Below, in pieces: positions 55,586 through 64,000 of a DNA stretch of 64,000 nt. A program made the translations under genes and the position numbers. The stretch spans positions 62,001 to 126,000 of the forward strand of contig NZ_JANRHG010000003.1 of the NCBI RefSeq assembly GCF_024733845.1, written 5' to 3'. A model generated the notes under the pieces. It had not been told where the DNA came from. It did no database searches and saw nothing but the letters and a program-made list of their open reading frames with translations. The stretch comes from Neomoorella sulfitireducens (GTDB lineage Bacteria; Bacillota; DSM-521; Neomoorellales; Neomoorellaceae). Each line of letters starts with the position of its first letter. Within the stretch, counting starts at the first letter, position 1.

Positions 55586-58500
55586 TGAAGAACCGGGAGA
55601 TTTTTCAACGTGACCCTATTGTTTCAAAATTGCTTAATGACGGCGTAGCTACAGTTACTGAAGCGGCCACTTCTAAAGAGATTGAAACCCTTCGCTATGA
55701 ACTGGAGCATTTTGTTTGCGAGGGGCAGTATAAAGACGGACTTATACGCATTCTTGAGTCTTACCTGAGCAATGCGGATTCGACAAGCCAGCCAGCCGTT
55801 TGGGTAAGCGGTTTTTTTGGTAGCGGTAAATCACATCTTCTGAAGATGCTCCGCCACTTATGGGTTAACACCAAATTTGAGTCTGATGGAGCGACTGCCC
55901 GTGAGCTGGCCAGGTTACCGGTGGAAGTAAAAGATTTGCTTAAAGAATTGGATACGTTAGGGAAAAGATGTGGTGGGCTTCATGCTGCGGGGGGGACGCT
56001 GCCGTCCGGTGGAGGGAAAAGTCTTCGTCTAGCTGTTCTCAGTATTATCTTTCGCTCGAAAGGCCTGCCCGAGTCTCTTCCCCAAGCCCAATTTTGCCTT
56101 TGGCTTCAAAAAAATGGCATCTACAGTCAGGTTAAAAAGGTTGTGGAAGATTCAGGCAAGGACTTTCGGCAAGAACTTCGTCATTTATATGCCAGTCCGG
56201 TAATAGCCAAAGCACTGTTGGAGGCTGACCCTGATTTTGCCTCCGATCTCAAGCAGGTGCGAGCCACTATTCGTGCCCAGTTTCCTGATGTAGACGATAT
56301 TTCGACATCCGAATTCATCCAGATCATTCGTGATGTCCTTTCTGTAAACGGTCAACTTCCCTGCACGGCGATCGTACTCGACGAAGTCCAGCTCTTTATA
56401 GGTGACAGTACGGCTCGTTCTTATGATGTGCAAGAAGTAGCCGAAGCTCTTTGCAAGCAGCTTGATAGCCGAATACTGCTTATAGGGGCTGGTCAGACTG
56501 CGCTGAGCGGTAATCTTCCGCTTCTTCAGCGATTGAAGGATCGTTTTACAATACCTGTGGAACTCTCTGATACGGATGTTGAAACTGTAACTCGCCGGGT
56601 AGTGCTGGCCAAAAAAGCAGATAAGCGTAAGGCCATCGAAGAAATATTAAATGCTTACGCTGGTGAAATTGACCGACATCTTGTCGGTACTCGAATTGCT
56701 CCCCGAAGTGAAGACCGGAGCATTATCGTCGAAGACTATCCCCTTTTACCCGTCCGCCGCAGATTTTGGGAGCATGTCCTTCGTGCCGTTGACGTTCCAG
56801 GAACCAGTAGCCAACTTCGTACTCAACTCCGTATTGTTCACGATGCTGTCCGGGAGATTGCCGAAAAACCTCTGGGTACGGTCGTGCCGGCTGATTTCAT
56901 ATTTGACCAACTCCAGCCGGACTTGCTTCGCACTGGGGTTCTTTTACGGGAAATTGACGAAACCATTCGTAATCTGGACGATGGAACTCCGGAAGGTTTG
57001 TTAGCCAAGCGTATTTGCGCACTTATATTCCTCATTCGCAAACTCCCTCGTGAAGCCGTTGCTGATATTGGTGTCCGTGCTACCGCGGATATGTTAGCAG
57101 ATCTTCTGGTAAGCGACCTGGCCAGTGATGGCCCTGCCCTGCGCAGAGAGATTCCACGGATTCTTGAGAAACTGGTTGAGGAAGGAAAGCTTATCAAGCT
57201 GGACGAGGAATACAGTCTTCAGACCCGGGAAAGCAGCGAATGGGACCGTGAATTCCGTAACAGGCAAACACGGCTAAATAATGATCTTACGGCTTTGTCC
57301 AGTAAACGTTCGGCTCTGTTAAACGCAGCTTGTATGGATGTCCTCAGCAATATTAAACTGCGCCAGGGAAAATGCAATGAACCACGTAAGCTAATGATTC
57401 ATTTTGGCAGCGAGCCACCCGAAACCAAAGGACACGAAATCCCGGTTTGGGTCCGTGACGGCTGGGGAGAAAACGAAAGTACTGTTGTGGCCGATGCCCG
57501 GGCGGCCGGTAATGACAGCCCGACTATTTTCGTCTATATTCCGAAAACAAGTGCCGAAGACCTAAAAAAAGCGATTATTGATTATGAGGCGGCTAAAGCG
57601 ACCATCGAATTTAAGGGTACTCCTACAACTCCAGAGGGACGGGAAGCTCGCGATGCTATGTCCACTCGTATGAAAACGGCAGAGGCTACCCGGGATAGCA
57701 TTATCCAGGATGTAATTAATGCGGCTAGGGTGTTTCAAGGCGGGGGACAGGAACGTTTTGAACTGTCCATAAAAGAAAAAGTACAGGCAGCCGCCGAAGC
57801 GTCCTTGGACCGCTTCTTTCCGAACTTCCGGGATGCCGATGATGATCGGTGGCCGACTGTTATCAATCGGGCAAAGAACGGTGACGAAGCCGCCTTCCAG
57901 GCTGTAGGCTGGAATGATGCACCCGAAAAACACCCTGTCTGTTCAGCTATTCTTTCTGAAATCGGATCCGGCAAGACAGGTAAGGAAATTCGCGAAACCT
58001 TTGAAAAAGCACCTTATGGCTGGCCGCGTGATGCTATTGACGCTGCTTTGATTACGCTTTTTACCACTGGACATCTTCGCGCTATATATAAAGGAGTCCA
58101 GCTTGACCGTGGTCAATTGGATCAAGCTAAGATTTCGGCTACCGACTTCCGAGTAGAAACGGTAACCATAGATGTCCGCAGCCGCATGAAGCTACGCAAG
58201 CTTTTTCAAACAGCAGGTCTTAGCTGCAAGGCGGGGGAGGAATCTTCTGTAGCCGGGCAATTTCTTGCCAAGCTTATGGACCTGGCCGATCGTGCCGGCG
58301 GCGATCCACCAATGCCTGAGCGTCCACCTAAGACCCATTTGGAAACAATGCGGGGGCTCGCTGGTAACGAACAACTTGCAGCGATACTGGAACAGTTTGA
58401 CACCTTGTCCCAGCAACTGCAGGACTGGTCAGCATTGGCGGAGCTGGCGGCAAAGCGCAAACCTGCGTGGGATAGACTTCAGATCCTGTTGAGACACGCC

Positions 58501-59031
58501 CGTGGCCTTCCTGAAGCGGAAGAACTGCAAAAACAGGCCAATGCTGTGCGCGATGAACGTCGATTGTTAGAAGAGCCCGATCCGGTTCCGGATATTCACA
58601 GAGCAGTCGTCAAAGTGCTCCGTACCGCTGTTAGGCAGGCTTACGCCAACTTTGAGACGGTATATAACCGGGAGAGAGCGGCCCTTGAGGTAAATGAGAA
58701 CTGGCAGAAACTACCTCCAGAACAAAAGCAAAAGATTCTTGAGGCTGAAGGTATTGCCAGCCTTCCCCGGCTTTCCATAGAAGATGACGAGTCCTTGCTT
58801 CGAAGCCTCCAGGAAACCCCTCTGTCTAGCTGGAAAACCAGGACAGATGCCCTTCCTCAGCAGTTTAGCAATGCTGCCATGGCAGCTGCAAAGCTGCTTG
58901 AGCCAAAAACGCAAAAGGTAAAACTGACCAGCAGCATTCTGAGGACAGAAAATGATGTTAAAGCCTGGGTGGCTAAAATTGAGAGAGAACTTCTAGAAAG
59001 GATTAAGAACGGCCCCATCGTGATCTCGTAG
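55582..59031 (+). CDS. brxC: BREX P-loop ATPase BrxC
   Basis: A 1149-residue ATPase with Walker A GFFGSGKS at residues 77-84 and a Walker B-like TAIVLDEVQLF near 268. The N terminus (IFQRDPIVSKLLNDGVATV) is typical. BrxC is the large AAA-type motor of BREX that is needed for both methylation and phage exclusion. The C-terminal third is charged and helical. A gene of this size is standard. Confidence 0.92.
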   Translation: MMKNREIFQRDPIVSKLLNDGVATVTEAATSKEIETLRYELEHFVCEGQYKDGLIRILESYLSNADSTSQPAVWVSGFFGSGKSHLLKMLRHLWVNTKFESDGATARELARLPVEVKDLLKELDTLGKRCGGLHAAGGTLPSGGGKSLRLAVLSIIFRSKGLPESLPQAQFCLWLQKNGIYSQVKKVVEDSGKDFRQELRHLYASPVIAKALLEADPDFASDLKQVRATIRAQFPDVDDISTSEFIQIIRDVLSVNGQLPCTAIVLDEVQLFIGDSTARSYDVQEVAEALCKQLDSRILLIGAGQTALSGNLPLLQRLKDRFTIPVELSDTDVETVTRRVVLAKKADKRKAIEEILNAYAGEIDRHLVGTRIAPRSEDRSIIVEDYPLLPVRRRFWEHVLRAVDVPGTSSQLRTQLRIVHDAVREIAEKPLGTVVPADFIFDQLQPDLLRTGVLLREIDETIRNLDDGTPEGLLAKRICALIFLIRKLPREAVADIGVRATADMLADLLVSDLASDGPALRREIPRILEKLVEEGKLIKLDEEYSLQTRESSEWDREFRNRQTRLNNDLTALSSKRSALLNAACMDVLSNIKLRQGKCNEPRKLMIHFGSEPPETKGHEIPVWVRDGWGENESTVVADARAAGNDSPTIFVYIPKTSAEDLKKAIIDYEAAKATIEFKGTPTTPEGREARDAMSTRMKTAEATRDSIIQDVINAARVFQGGGQERFELSIKEKVQAAAEASLDRFFPNFRDADDDRWPTVINRAKNGDEAAFQAVGWNDAPEKHPVCSAILSEIGSGKTGKEIRETFEKAPYGWPRDAIDAALITLFTTGHLRAIYKGVQLDRGQLDQAKISATDFRVETVTIDVRSRMKLRKLFQTAGLSCKAGEESSVAGQFLAKLMDLADRAGGDPPMPERPPKTHLETMRGLAGNEQLAAILEQFDTLSQQLQDWSALAELAAKRKPAWDRLQILLRHARGLPEAEELQKQANAVRDERRLLEEPDPVPDIHRAVVKVLRTAVRQAYANFETVYNRERAALEVNENWQKLPPEQKQKILEAEGIASLPRLSIEDDESLLRSLQETPLSSWKTRTDALPQQFSNAAMAAAKLLEPKTQKVKLTSSILRTENDVKAWVAKIERELLERIKNGPIVIS

Positions 59032-59044
59032 GAGGAGGAAATGG

Positions 59045-62000
59045 ATGCCGGTACTATCAGTAGAACAGCGAAATAAACTTGAACGTACAGTCGTCGAAGC
59101 CCGGGATGTTGCCGAAGCCGGAGCCAAGGCTGCCCTGGAGGCCCTGGCCGTGCACCATCACGAGCCTTACAGCCATATGAGTCCAGAACAGCGTCGGCTT
59201 CGCAACCACCTTCGTGCCCGGGCACGGCAACTAGGGGATAAGCAGGACAAAAGCGGAAAACTGGAAATCACGCATCTGATTCAGGAGTGTGCTTACGAGC
59301 ACTGGCATCGGATGCTCTTTGCCCGTTTCCTGGCGGAAAATGACCTCCTCATCGAGCCGGAGATGGGGGTGACCGTTAGTCTGGAAGAGTGTGAGGAGCT
59401 GGCCAAGGAGGAAGGTACCGATCTTTGGACCCTGGCCAGCCGTTTTGCCCAGCAGATGCTGCCGCAGATCTTTCGCCTGGATGACCCGGTGCTGCAAGTT
59501 ACTTTTCCGTACGAATATCAATTGAAGCTGGAGCAGTTGCTCGACGACCTGGAGCCAGATATCTTTAAAGCCAGCGACGCCCTCGGATGGGTCTACCAAT
59601 TCTGGCAGAGCAAGCGGAAGAAACAGGTGAATGAGTCGGGCAATAAAATTGGCGCCGATGAACTGCCGGCTGTCACCCAGCTCTTTACAGAGCCTTATAT
59701 GGTCAACTTCATTATTCACAATACCATTGGCGCCTGGTACGCGGGCAGGGTACTGGCGGAGAATCCGCAGCTGGCCGGGCAGGCAGAAAGTGAGGAAGAG
59801 CTTCGTAAGGCGGTTTCATTACCCGGTGTAACCTGGGATTACCTTCGTTTCGTCCGAACCGGCAATGGGGAGGGGCCGTGGCGTCCTGCCGCTGGCACGT
59901 TCGAGGGCTGGCCGAAACGGGCAGCCGAGCTCAAAATCCTGGACCCATGCTGCGGTTCGGGCCATTTCCTTGTGGCGGCTCTTTATCATTTAGTCCCGCT
60001 TCGTATGGCCGAGGAAGGCCTTTCGGCCCGGGAGGCATGTGACGCCGTCCTTAGAGACAATCTCCACGGCCTTGAGATCGATGAGCGCTGTACACAGATC
60101 GCCGCCTTTGCCCTGGCGCTGGCGGCGTGGACCTATCCCGGCGCCGGCGGATACCGTCCCTTGCCCCAGTTGCGAATAGCCTGTTCCGGCATTGCCCCAA
60201 ATACGAAAAAGGAAAACTGGCTTGCCCTAGTGGGAGATGACGAGCGCCTCCGTAACGGTATGGCCCGGCTTTATGACCTTTTCCGGGATGCGCCCATTTT
60301 AGGAAGCCTTATCGATCCCGGCTACGTTGTTAAAAGCAACCTAGTTGAAGCCGGGTTTGATGAACTTCGCCCTTTGCTGGAAAAAGTATTGTCCGCGGAG
60401 CGAGACGACTACGAGCAACACGAGTTAGGCGTTGCCGCCTGCGGTATCGCTGATGCGGTCCAGATTCTTGGCGGGCGCTATCACTTGATAATAACCAATG
60501 TACCGTACCTGGCCCGGGGTAAACAGGTCAACAAGCTTAAGGAGTTTTGCGCGCAGTTTTACGACGAGGCTAAGAACGATATTGCCACTGTGTTTTTGGA
60601 CCGCCTGCTTCACCTCAATTCACCTGCCGGGACAACGGCCCTGGTCATGCCGCAAAACTGGCTATTCTTGACCACCTACAAGAAGTTTCGAACCCGGATG
60701 CTGAAAACGAGAAAATGGGATATCGTTGCTAAACTTGGTCCGGGTGCATTCGAAGCTATATCAGGTGAGGTGGTCAATGTTGCTTTACTAGTCATTTCCG
60801 CTTCTACTCCACGTGAGGGTCACGCCTTCGCCGGCCTCGACGCCACCGCCCCCCGAGCGGTGCGGGAAAAAGCTGAACTACTTCGAAATGCCGGGTTCAA
60901 AGCCGTGGTACAGGCGGAGCAGTTGAAGAATCCGGATTCACGAGTCGCATGGGGCGTAGAAAGAGAAACGGAATTACTAGAAAAGTACGCTGACAGTTAC
61001 TGGGGACTAGGGAGCGGTGACTATCCAAGATTTGGTAGGACTTTTTGGGAGTTGTCAAAGATTGGGGATGAATGGATCTTTCAACTGAGTACTGTAGAAC
61101 AAACGAAGCTCTATGGCGGACGAGAACATATTTTACTTTGGGAAAATGGCGAAGGTGCTCTGGTCAATCACCCAGGATCGTTTGTTAGAGGTACCCATGT
61201 GTGGGGAAAACAAGGAGTTCATGTATCACAAATGCGGCAGCTTCCAGTAACCCTATACACGGGTGAGGCGTGGGATACAAATAGCGCACCAATTATTCCA
61301 AAGGATCCCGCCCATCTCCCCGCCATCTGGTGCTTCTGTTCTTCGCCGGAATATAACGAAGCTGTACGCAAGATTGACCACAAACTGAACGTAACAAACG
61401 CGACATTGGTTAAAGTCCCCTTCGACCTGGAATACTGGCAGAAAGTAGCCGCCGAAAAGTATCCCAATGGTCTTCCCGAACCTTATTCGGAGGACCCGAC
61501 ACAGTGGATCTTCCACGGCCATCCGGCAGTTTCTACCAGCCCCCTTCAAGTGGCAATGGCCCGCCTTCTGGGCTACCGCTGGCCGGCGGAACTGGATGAT
61601 TCGATGCGGTTGTCTGCGGAAGCACGCAAGTTGGTACACCGTTGCAGGGAGCTGGAAGATTATGCCGATAGTGACGGCATAGTGTGCATCCCTTCCGTTC
61701 GCGGAGAAGACCCGGCTGCCGAACGCCTGCGGGCGTTACTCGCCGCCGCATATGGGGATGACTGGTCGCCAATTAAAGAGCAGGAACTTATCGCAGCAAC
61801 GGGTTCTGAAGCGAAGGAGCTTGACGAATGGCTTCGTAACGATTTCTTTGAGCAACACTGCCGGCTCTTCCATCACCGGCCCTTCATCTGGCATATCTGG
61901 GACGGGCGCCGGCGCGACGGTTTCCATGCCCTGGTCAACTACCACAAGCTTGCCGAGGGTAATGGCAAAGGCAGGCAGGTTTTAGAAAGCCTTACTTATA

Positions 62001-62449
62001 GTTATCTCGGTGAGTGGATTACCCGGCAGAAAGATGGGGTGAAGCGGGGCGAAGGTGGTGCTGAGGACCGGCTGGCAGCGGCATTAGAATTGCAAAAACG
62101 CCTCATTGCCATCCTCGAAGGTGAACCTCCTTTCGACATTTTCGTTCGCTGGAAGCCTATCGAAAAGCAGCCCATCGGCTGGGAACCGGATATCAACGAC
62201 GGAGTGCGGATCAACATCCGGCCGTTTATGGCTTCTGATATTCCTGGCGGCCGGAAAGGTGCCGGCATCCTCCGGTGGAAACCAAATATTAATTGGGGTA
62301 AGGACCGCGGCAAAGAACCAACGCGTCCTCAAGAACAGTTTCCCTGGTTCTGGAAGAATGGTAAGTTTACCGGCGACCGGGTCAATGATGTGCATTTAAC
62401 CAATGAAGAGAAAAGAAAAGCACGTGAGACGGTGAACAGGAGTAGATAA
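59045..62449 (+). CDS. pglX: BREX adenine-specific DNA methyltransferase PglX
   Basis: A 1134-residue N6-adenine methyltransferase that marks host DNA so BREX can recognise unmarked phage DNA. SAM-binding motif I is LDPCCGSGHFLV (Asp300) and the catalytic motif IV is NVPY at residue 485, a variant of the usual NPPY. The N-terminal helical domain and the C-terminal target-recognition part are full length. ATG 59045 follows GGAGGAGG; the ATG at 59041 is out of frame. PglZ starts 2 nt after its stop. Confidence 0.92.
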   Translation: MPVLSVEQRNKLERTVVEARDVAEAGAKAALEALAVHHHEPYSHMSPEQRRLRNHLRARARQLGDKQDKSGKLEITHLIQECAYEHWHRMLFARFLAENDLLIEPEMGVTVSLEECEELAKEEGTDLWTLASRFAQQMLPQIFRLDDPVLQVTFPYEYQLKLEQLLDDLEPDIFKASDALGWVYQFWQSKRKKQVNESGNKIGADELPAVTQLFTEPYMVNFIIHNTIGAWYAGRVLAENPQLAGQAESEEELRKAVSLPGVTWDYLRFVRTGNGEGPWRPAAGTFEGWPKRAAELKILDPCCGSGHFLVAALYHLVPLRMAEEGLSAREACDAVLRDNLHGLEIDERCTQIAAFALALAAWTYPGAGGYRPLPQLRIACSGIAPNTKKENWLALVGDDERLRNGMARLYDLFRDAPILGSLIDPGYVVKSNLVEAGFDELRPLLEKVLSAERDDYEQHELGVAACGIADAVQILGGRYHLIITNVPYLARGKQVNKLKEFCAQFYDEAKNDIATVFLDRLLHLNSPAGTTALVMPQNWLFLTTYKKFRTRMLKTRKWDIVAKLGPGAFEAISGEVVNVALLVISASTPREGHAFAGLDATAPRAVREKAELLRNAGFKAVVQAEQLKNPDSRVAWGVERETELLEKYADSYWGLGSGDYPRFGRTFWELSKIGDEWIFQLSTVEQTKLYGGREHILLWENGEGALVNHPGSFVRGTHVWGKQGVHVSQMRQLPVTLYTGEAWDTNSAPIIPKDPAHLPAIWCFCSSPEYNEAVRKIDHKLNVTNATLVKVPFDLEYWQKVAAEKYPNGLPEPYSEDPTQWIFHGHPAVSTSPLQVAMARLLGYRWPAELDDSMRLSAEARKLVHRCRELEDYADSDGIVCIPSVRGEDPAAERLRALLAAAYGDDWSPIKEQELIAATGSEAKELDEWLRNDFFEQHCRLFHHRPFIWHIWDGRRRDGFHALVNYHKLAEGNGKGRQVLESLTYSYLGEWITRQKDGVKRGEGGAEDRLAAALELQKRLIAILEGEPPFDIFVRWKPIEKQPIGWEPDINDGVRINIRPFMASDIPGGRKGAGILRWKPNINWGKDRGKEPTRPQEQFPWFWKNGKFTGDRVNDVHLTNEEKRKARETVNRSR

Positions 62450-62451
62450 CT

Positions 62452-64000
62452 ATGTCGATTAGGACGAGTGAAATGTCGGCAAATACACTTCTAGAAGCCG
62501 TGCGTGAGTCGTTGCTTCGAGCCGGCCGGTATGATCCCGGTACCGTTGTCCCGCCAGCAGCGATTCTCTGGACCGATGCTGACGGCCAATGGCAGCCTTT
62601 GGTATCCCAGTTGCGTTCACTTATGCCGGAACTTTTGACCCTGGGAGATTATAATCCGGAAGAAAAAACCGGACCGGCAATTTGGCTGCGGTGTGTCATT
62701 GAACGAATGCTACCTGAAGTTGAACTACCGGATAAAGCCATCCCAGTCATTTACATGCCAAACGTGAGCCGGCAGGTACTCCGAGCCGGCGAGGAGTGTC
62801 CGGACAGCCTCAAACCGCTGGTGGAACTGCAGTATCGCGGGACGGTTTGGACACAGCGTAACGGTAAAGACTGGACAGTTGAGGCATTTCTTGTGTCGGA
62901 AGAAGGTCTGGGCCTTGATGTAGCTAAGGATAAGCACACCCGACAGGCGATGCTTCGGGCACTACCGCAATTGGCCACCACCCCTGTATCACGGTTGCGA
63001 GGTAAACGCCTGGAGGCTGAGGATTTTGATAAGTTGATGGTTGCAGATACCTCCCGGGACTTGCTGTTATGGCTGAATGACCCGGTTCATACGCGCGAGA
63101 AATGGGGTAACGACAAGTGGGCGGCATTTTGTTCCCGTTGTAAGGCCGAATATGGTTTCGACCCGGAAGGGGAGGGCGAACTTGTCGCTGCCGAGAAACT
63201 GGGATTGCGGGATACAGAAGCCTGGCAGACCTTATGGGAAAGATACGCAGAATCACCAGCACTTTACCCCGGCATTCCCGATCTTCTAAGGCGCGCCAAA
63301 CCGGCAAGGTTGATATTTGACAGGGAGCCCTGGCCGGACGAAAACGAGGCGGAAGAGGATTCGCTGAGGCAGAGTCTTTTGGAATTGGAAAGATTATCTC
63401 CCGCTGATGCCAGACAAAGAATCGAAGAACTCGAGAAGGAACACGGTGCACGGAGGGAGTGGATCTGGGCCCGGCTGGGACAGAGCCCGCTGGCCGTGGC
63501 CTTAAAACACCTCGTAACCCTGGCCCGAAAAACAGCTCAAGGCCTTGGAGGCCACTCGCCAAAAGCAATGGCTGATCTGTATACGGAGGGGGAATATCTG
63601 GCCGATGATGCCGTATTGAGGGCAATTAGTAGCGTAAAATCATCGGAGGATGCGAGGGCAATACAAGTTGCTATTCGCAGTATTTATCTGCCCTGGCTAG
63701 AGGATGCAGCCCGGCATTTTCAAGATTTAATTGCCACCTTCCCTTTGCCGAACGTTGCCAGCAAAAACCAAACTTTAATTGCCGCCAATCCTGGGCAGTG
63801 TTTGCTTTTTGTGGACGGACTTCGATTTGATATTGCCCAGCGTTTGGTTGCCATGGCCGAAGAAAGACAGCTCCAGGTAAATATAAATTGGCGCTGGGCC
63901 GGACTGCCCACGGTAACTGCAACGGCGAAACCAGCAGTCTCCCCAATAGCAGGAAAGCTTTCCGGCGATCTACTTGGCGAAGAATTTATTCCGGAGGTCA
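62452..64000 (+). CDS. pglZ: BREX phosphatase-like protein PglZ (truncated by window end)
   Basis: The frame is open from ATG 62452 through base 64000 without a stop, giving at least 516 residues. LLFVDGLRFDIAQRL (near residue 460) is the metal-site motif of the alkaline-phosphatase-superfamily PglZ domain. The N-terminal half is helical, with an acidic segment (ENEAEEDSLRQSLLELERL). The size and order (brxC-pglX-pglZ) fit a type 1 BREX; a brxL gene would be expected beyond the window. Confidence 0.9.
   Translation, partial: MSIRTSEMSANTLLEAVRESLLRAGRYDPGTVVPPAAILWTDADGQWQPLVSQLRSLMPELLTLGDYNPEEKTGPAIWLRCVIERMLPEVELPDKAIPVIYMPNVSRQVLRAGEECPDSLKPLVELQYRGTVWTQRNGKDWTVEAFLVSEEGLGLDVAKDKHTRQAMLRALPQLATTPVSRLRGKRLEAEDFDKLMVADTSRDLLLWLNDPVHTREKWGNDKWAAFCSRCKAEYGFDPEGEGELVAAEKLGLRDTEAWQTLWERYAESPALYPGIPDLLRRAKPARLIFDREPWPDENEAEEDSLRQSLLELERLSPADARQRIEELEKEHGARREWIWARLGQSPLAVALKHLVTLARKTAQGLGGHSPKAMADLYTEGEYLADDAVLRAISSVKSSEDARAIQVAIRSIYLPWLEDAARHFQDLIATFPLPNVASKNQTLIAANPGQCLLFVDGLRFDIAQRLVAMAEERQLQVNINWRWAGLPTVTATAKPAVSPIAGKLSGDLLGEEFIPEV

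Overview
The window reads as the chromosome of a moderately GC-rich, probably thermophilic, acetogen-type Firmicute close to Moorella or Thermanaeromonas. The support is indirect: a Gram-positive PyrR attenuator, RemA, LL-diaminopimelate aminotransferase (DapL) next to DapF, Hsp33, RqcH, frequent TTG starts with strong GGAGG ribosome sites, and use of UGA as selenocysteine. The species is inferred, not proven.

Layout. 1-4923: the tail of a coiled-coil protein, an ABC-2 exporter pair with its own promoter, a 56-residue TatA, a DUF1786 protein and an FAD oxidoreductase. 4898-11624: a pyrimidine operon with a complete promoter and PyrR attenuator, followed by pyrR-carA-carB-pyrF and hslO; pyrB, pyrC, pyrK, pyrD and pyrE are not here. 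11684-12592: an EamA-type permease. 12700-16820: a sigma-54 circuit with an enhancer-binding regulator and a DUF2193 gene, each preceded by a clear -24/-12 promoter. 16999-36670: an aquaporin and then a long, tightly packed cluster for archaeal-type one-carbon metabolism. It has methylene-H4MPT dehydrogenase (mtdB), cyclohydrolase (mch), formyltransferase (ftr), formylmethanofuran dehydrogenase subunits A, B, C and D, methanofuran biosynthesis genes (mfnB, mfnD, mfnE, mfnF), tetrahydromethanopterin biosynthesis genes (beta-RFAP synthase, dihydropteroate-synthase-like, DmrB-like flavoprotein, ATP-grasp ligases) and the accessory genes known from methylotroph clusters (DUF447, CitG-like, HisA-like).

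The main discovery is in this cluster. The catalytic subunit FwdB appears to be split by a TGA codon, but the TGA lies at the active-site Cys/Sec position (Y-U-H-G-P), the frame is open on both sides, and a strong hairpin starts 7 nt after the TGA. It should be read as one selenoprotein of about 428 residues. It keeps its [4Fe-4S] cysteines and a separate FwdD subunit, so this looks like a true redox formylmethanofuran dehydrogenase, unlike the formyl-hydrolase (Fhc) complex of aerobic methylotrophs.

36753-48105 is housekeeping: rqcH (minus strand), a Ca2+-type P-ATPase, dapF-dapL, yicC-remA-rpoZ-coaBC-metK (without the usual gmk) and a YdcF-like protein. 48208-48282 is tRNA-Thr(CGU). Right after it begins a genomic island that runs off the right edge: tyrosine integrase and excisionase (minus strand), a TumA/TumE toxin-antitoxin pair, an unrecognised gene plus a DUF4365-type nuclease-like gene, a stretch rich in inverted and direct repeats, and a BREX phage-defence operon (unrecognised first gene, brxB, brxC, pglX, pglZ truncated by the window end) with its own promoter and a twin palindromic operator. 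The island is AT-richer and has more decayed and repeat-rich spacer DNA than the backbone.
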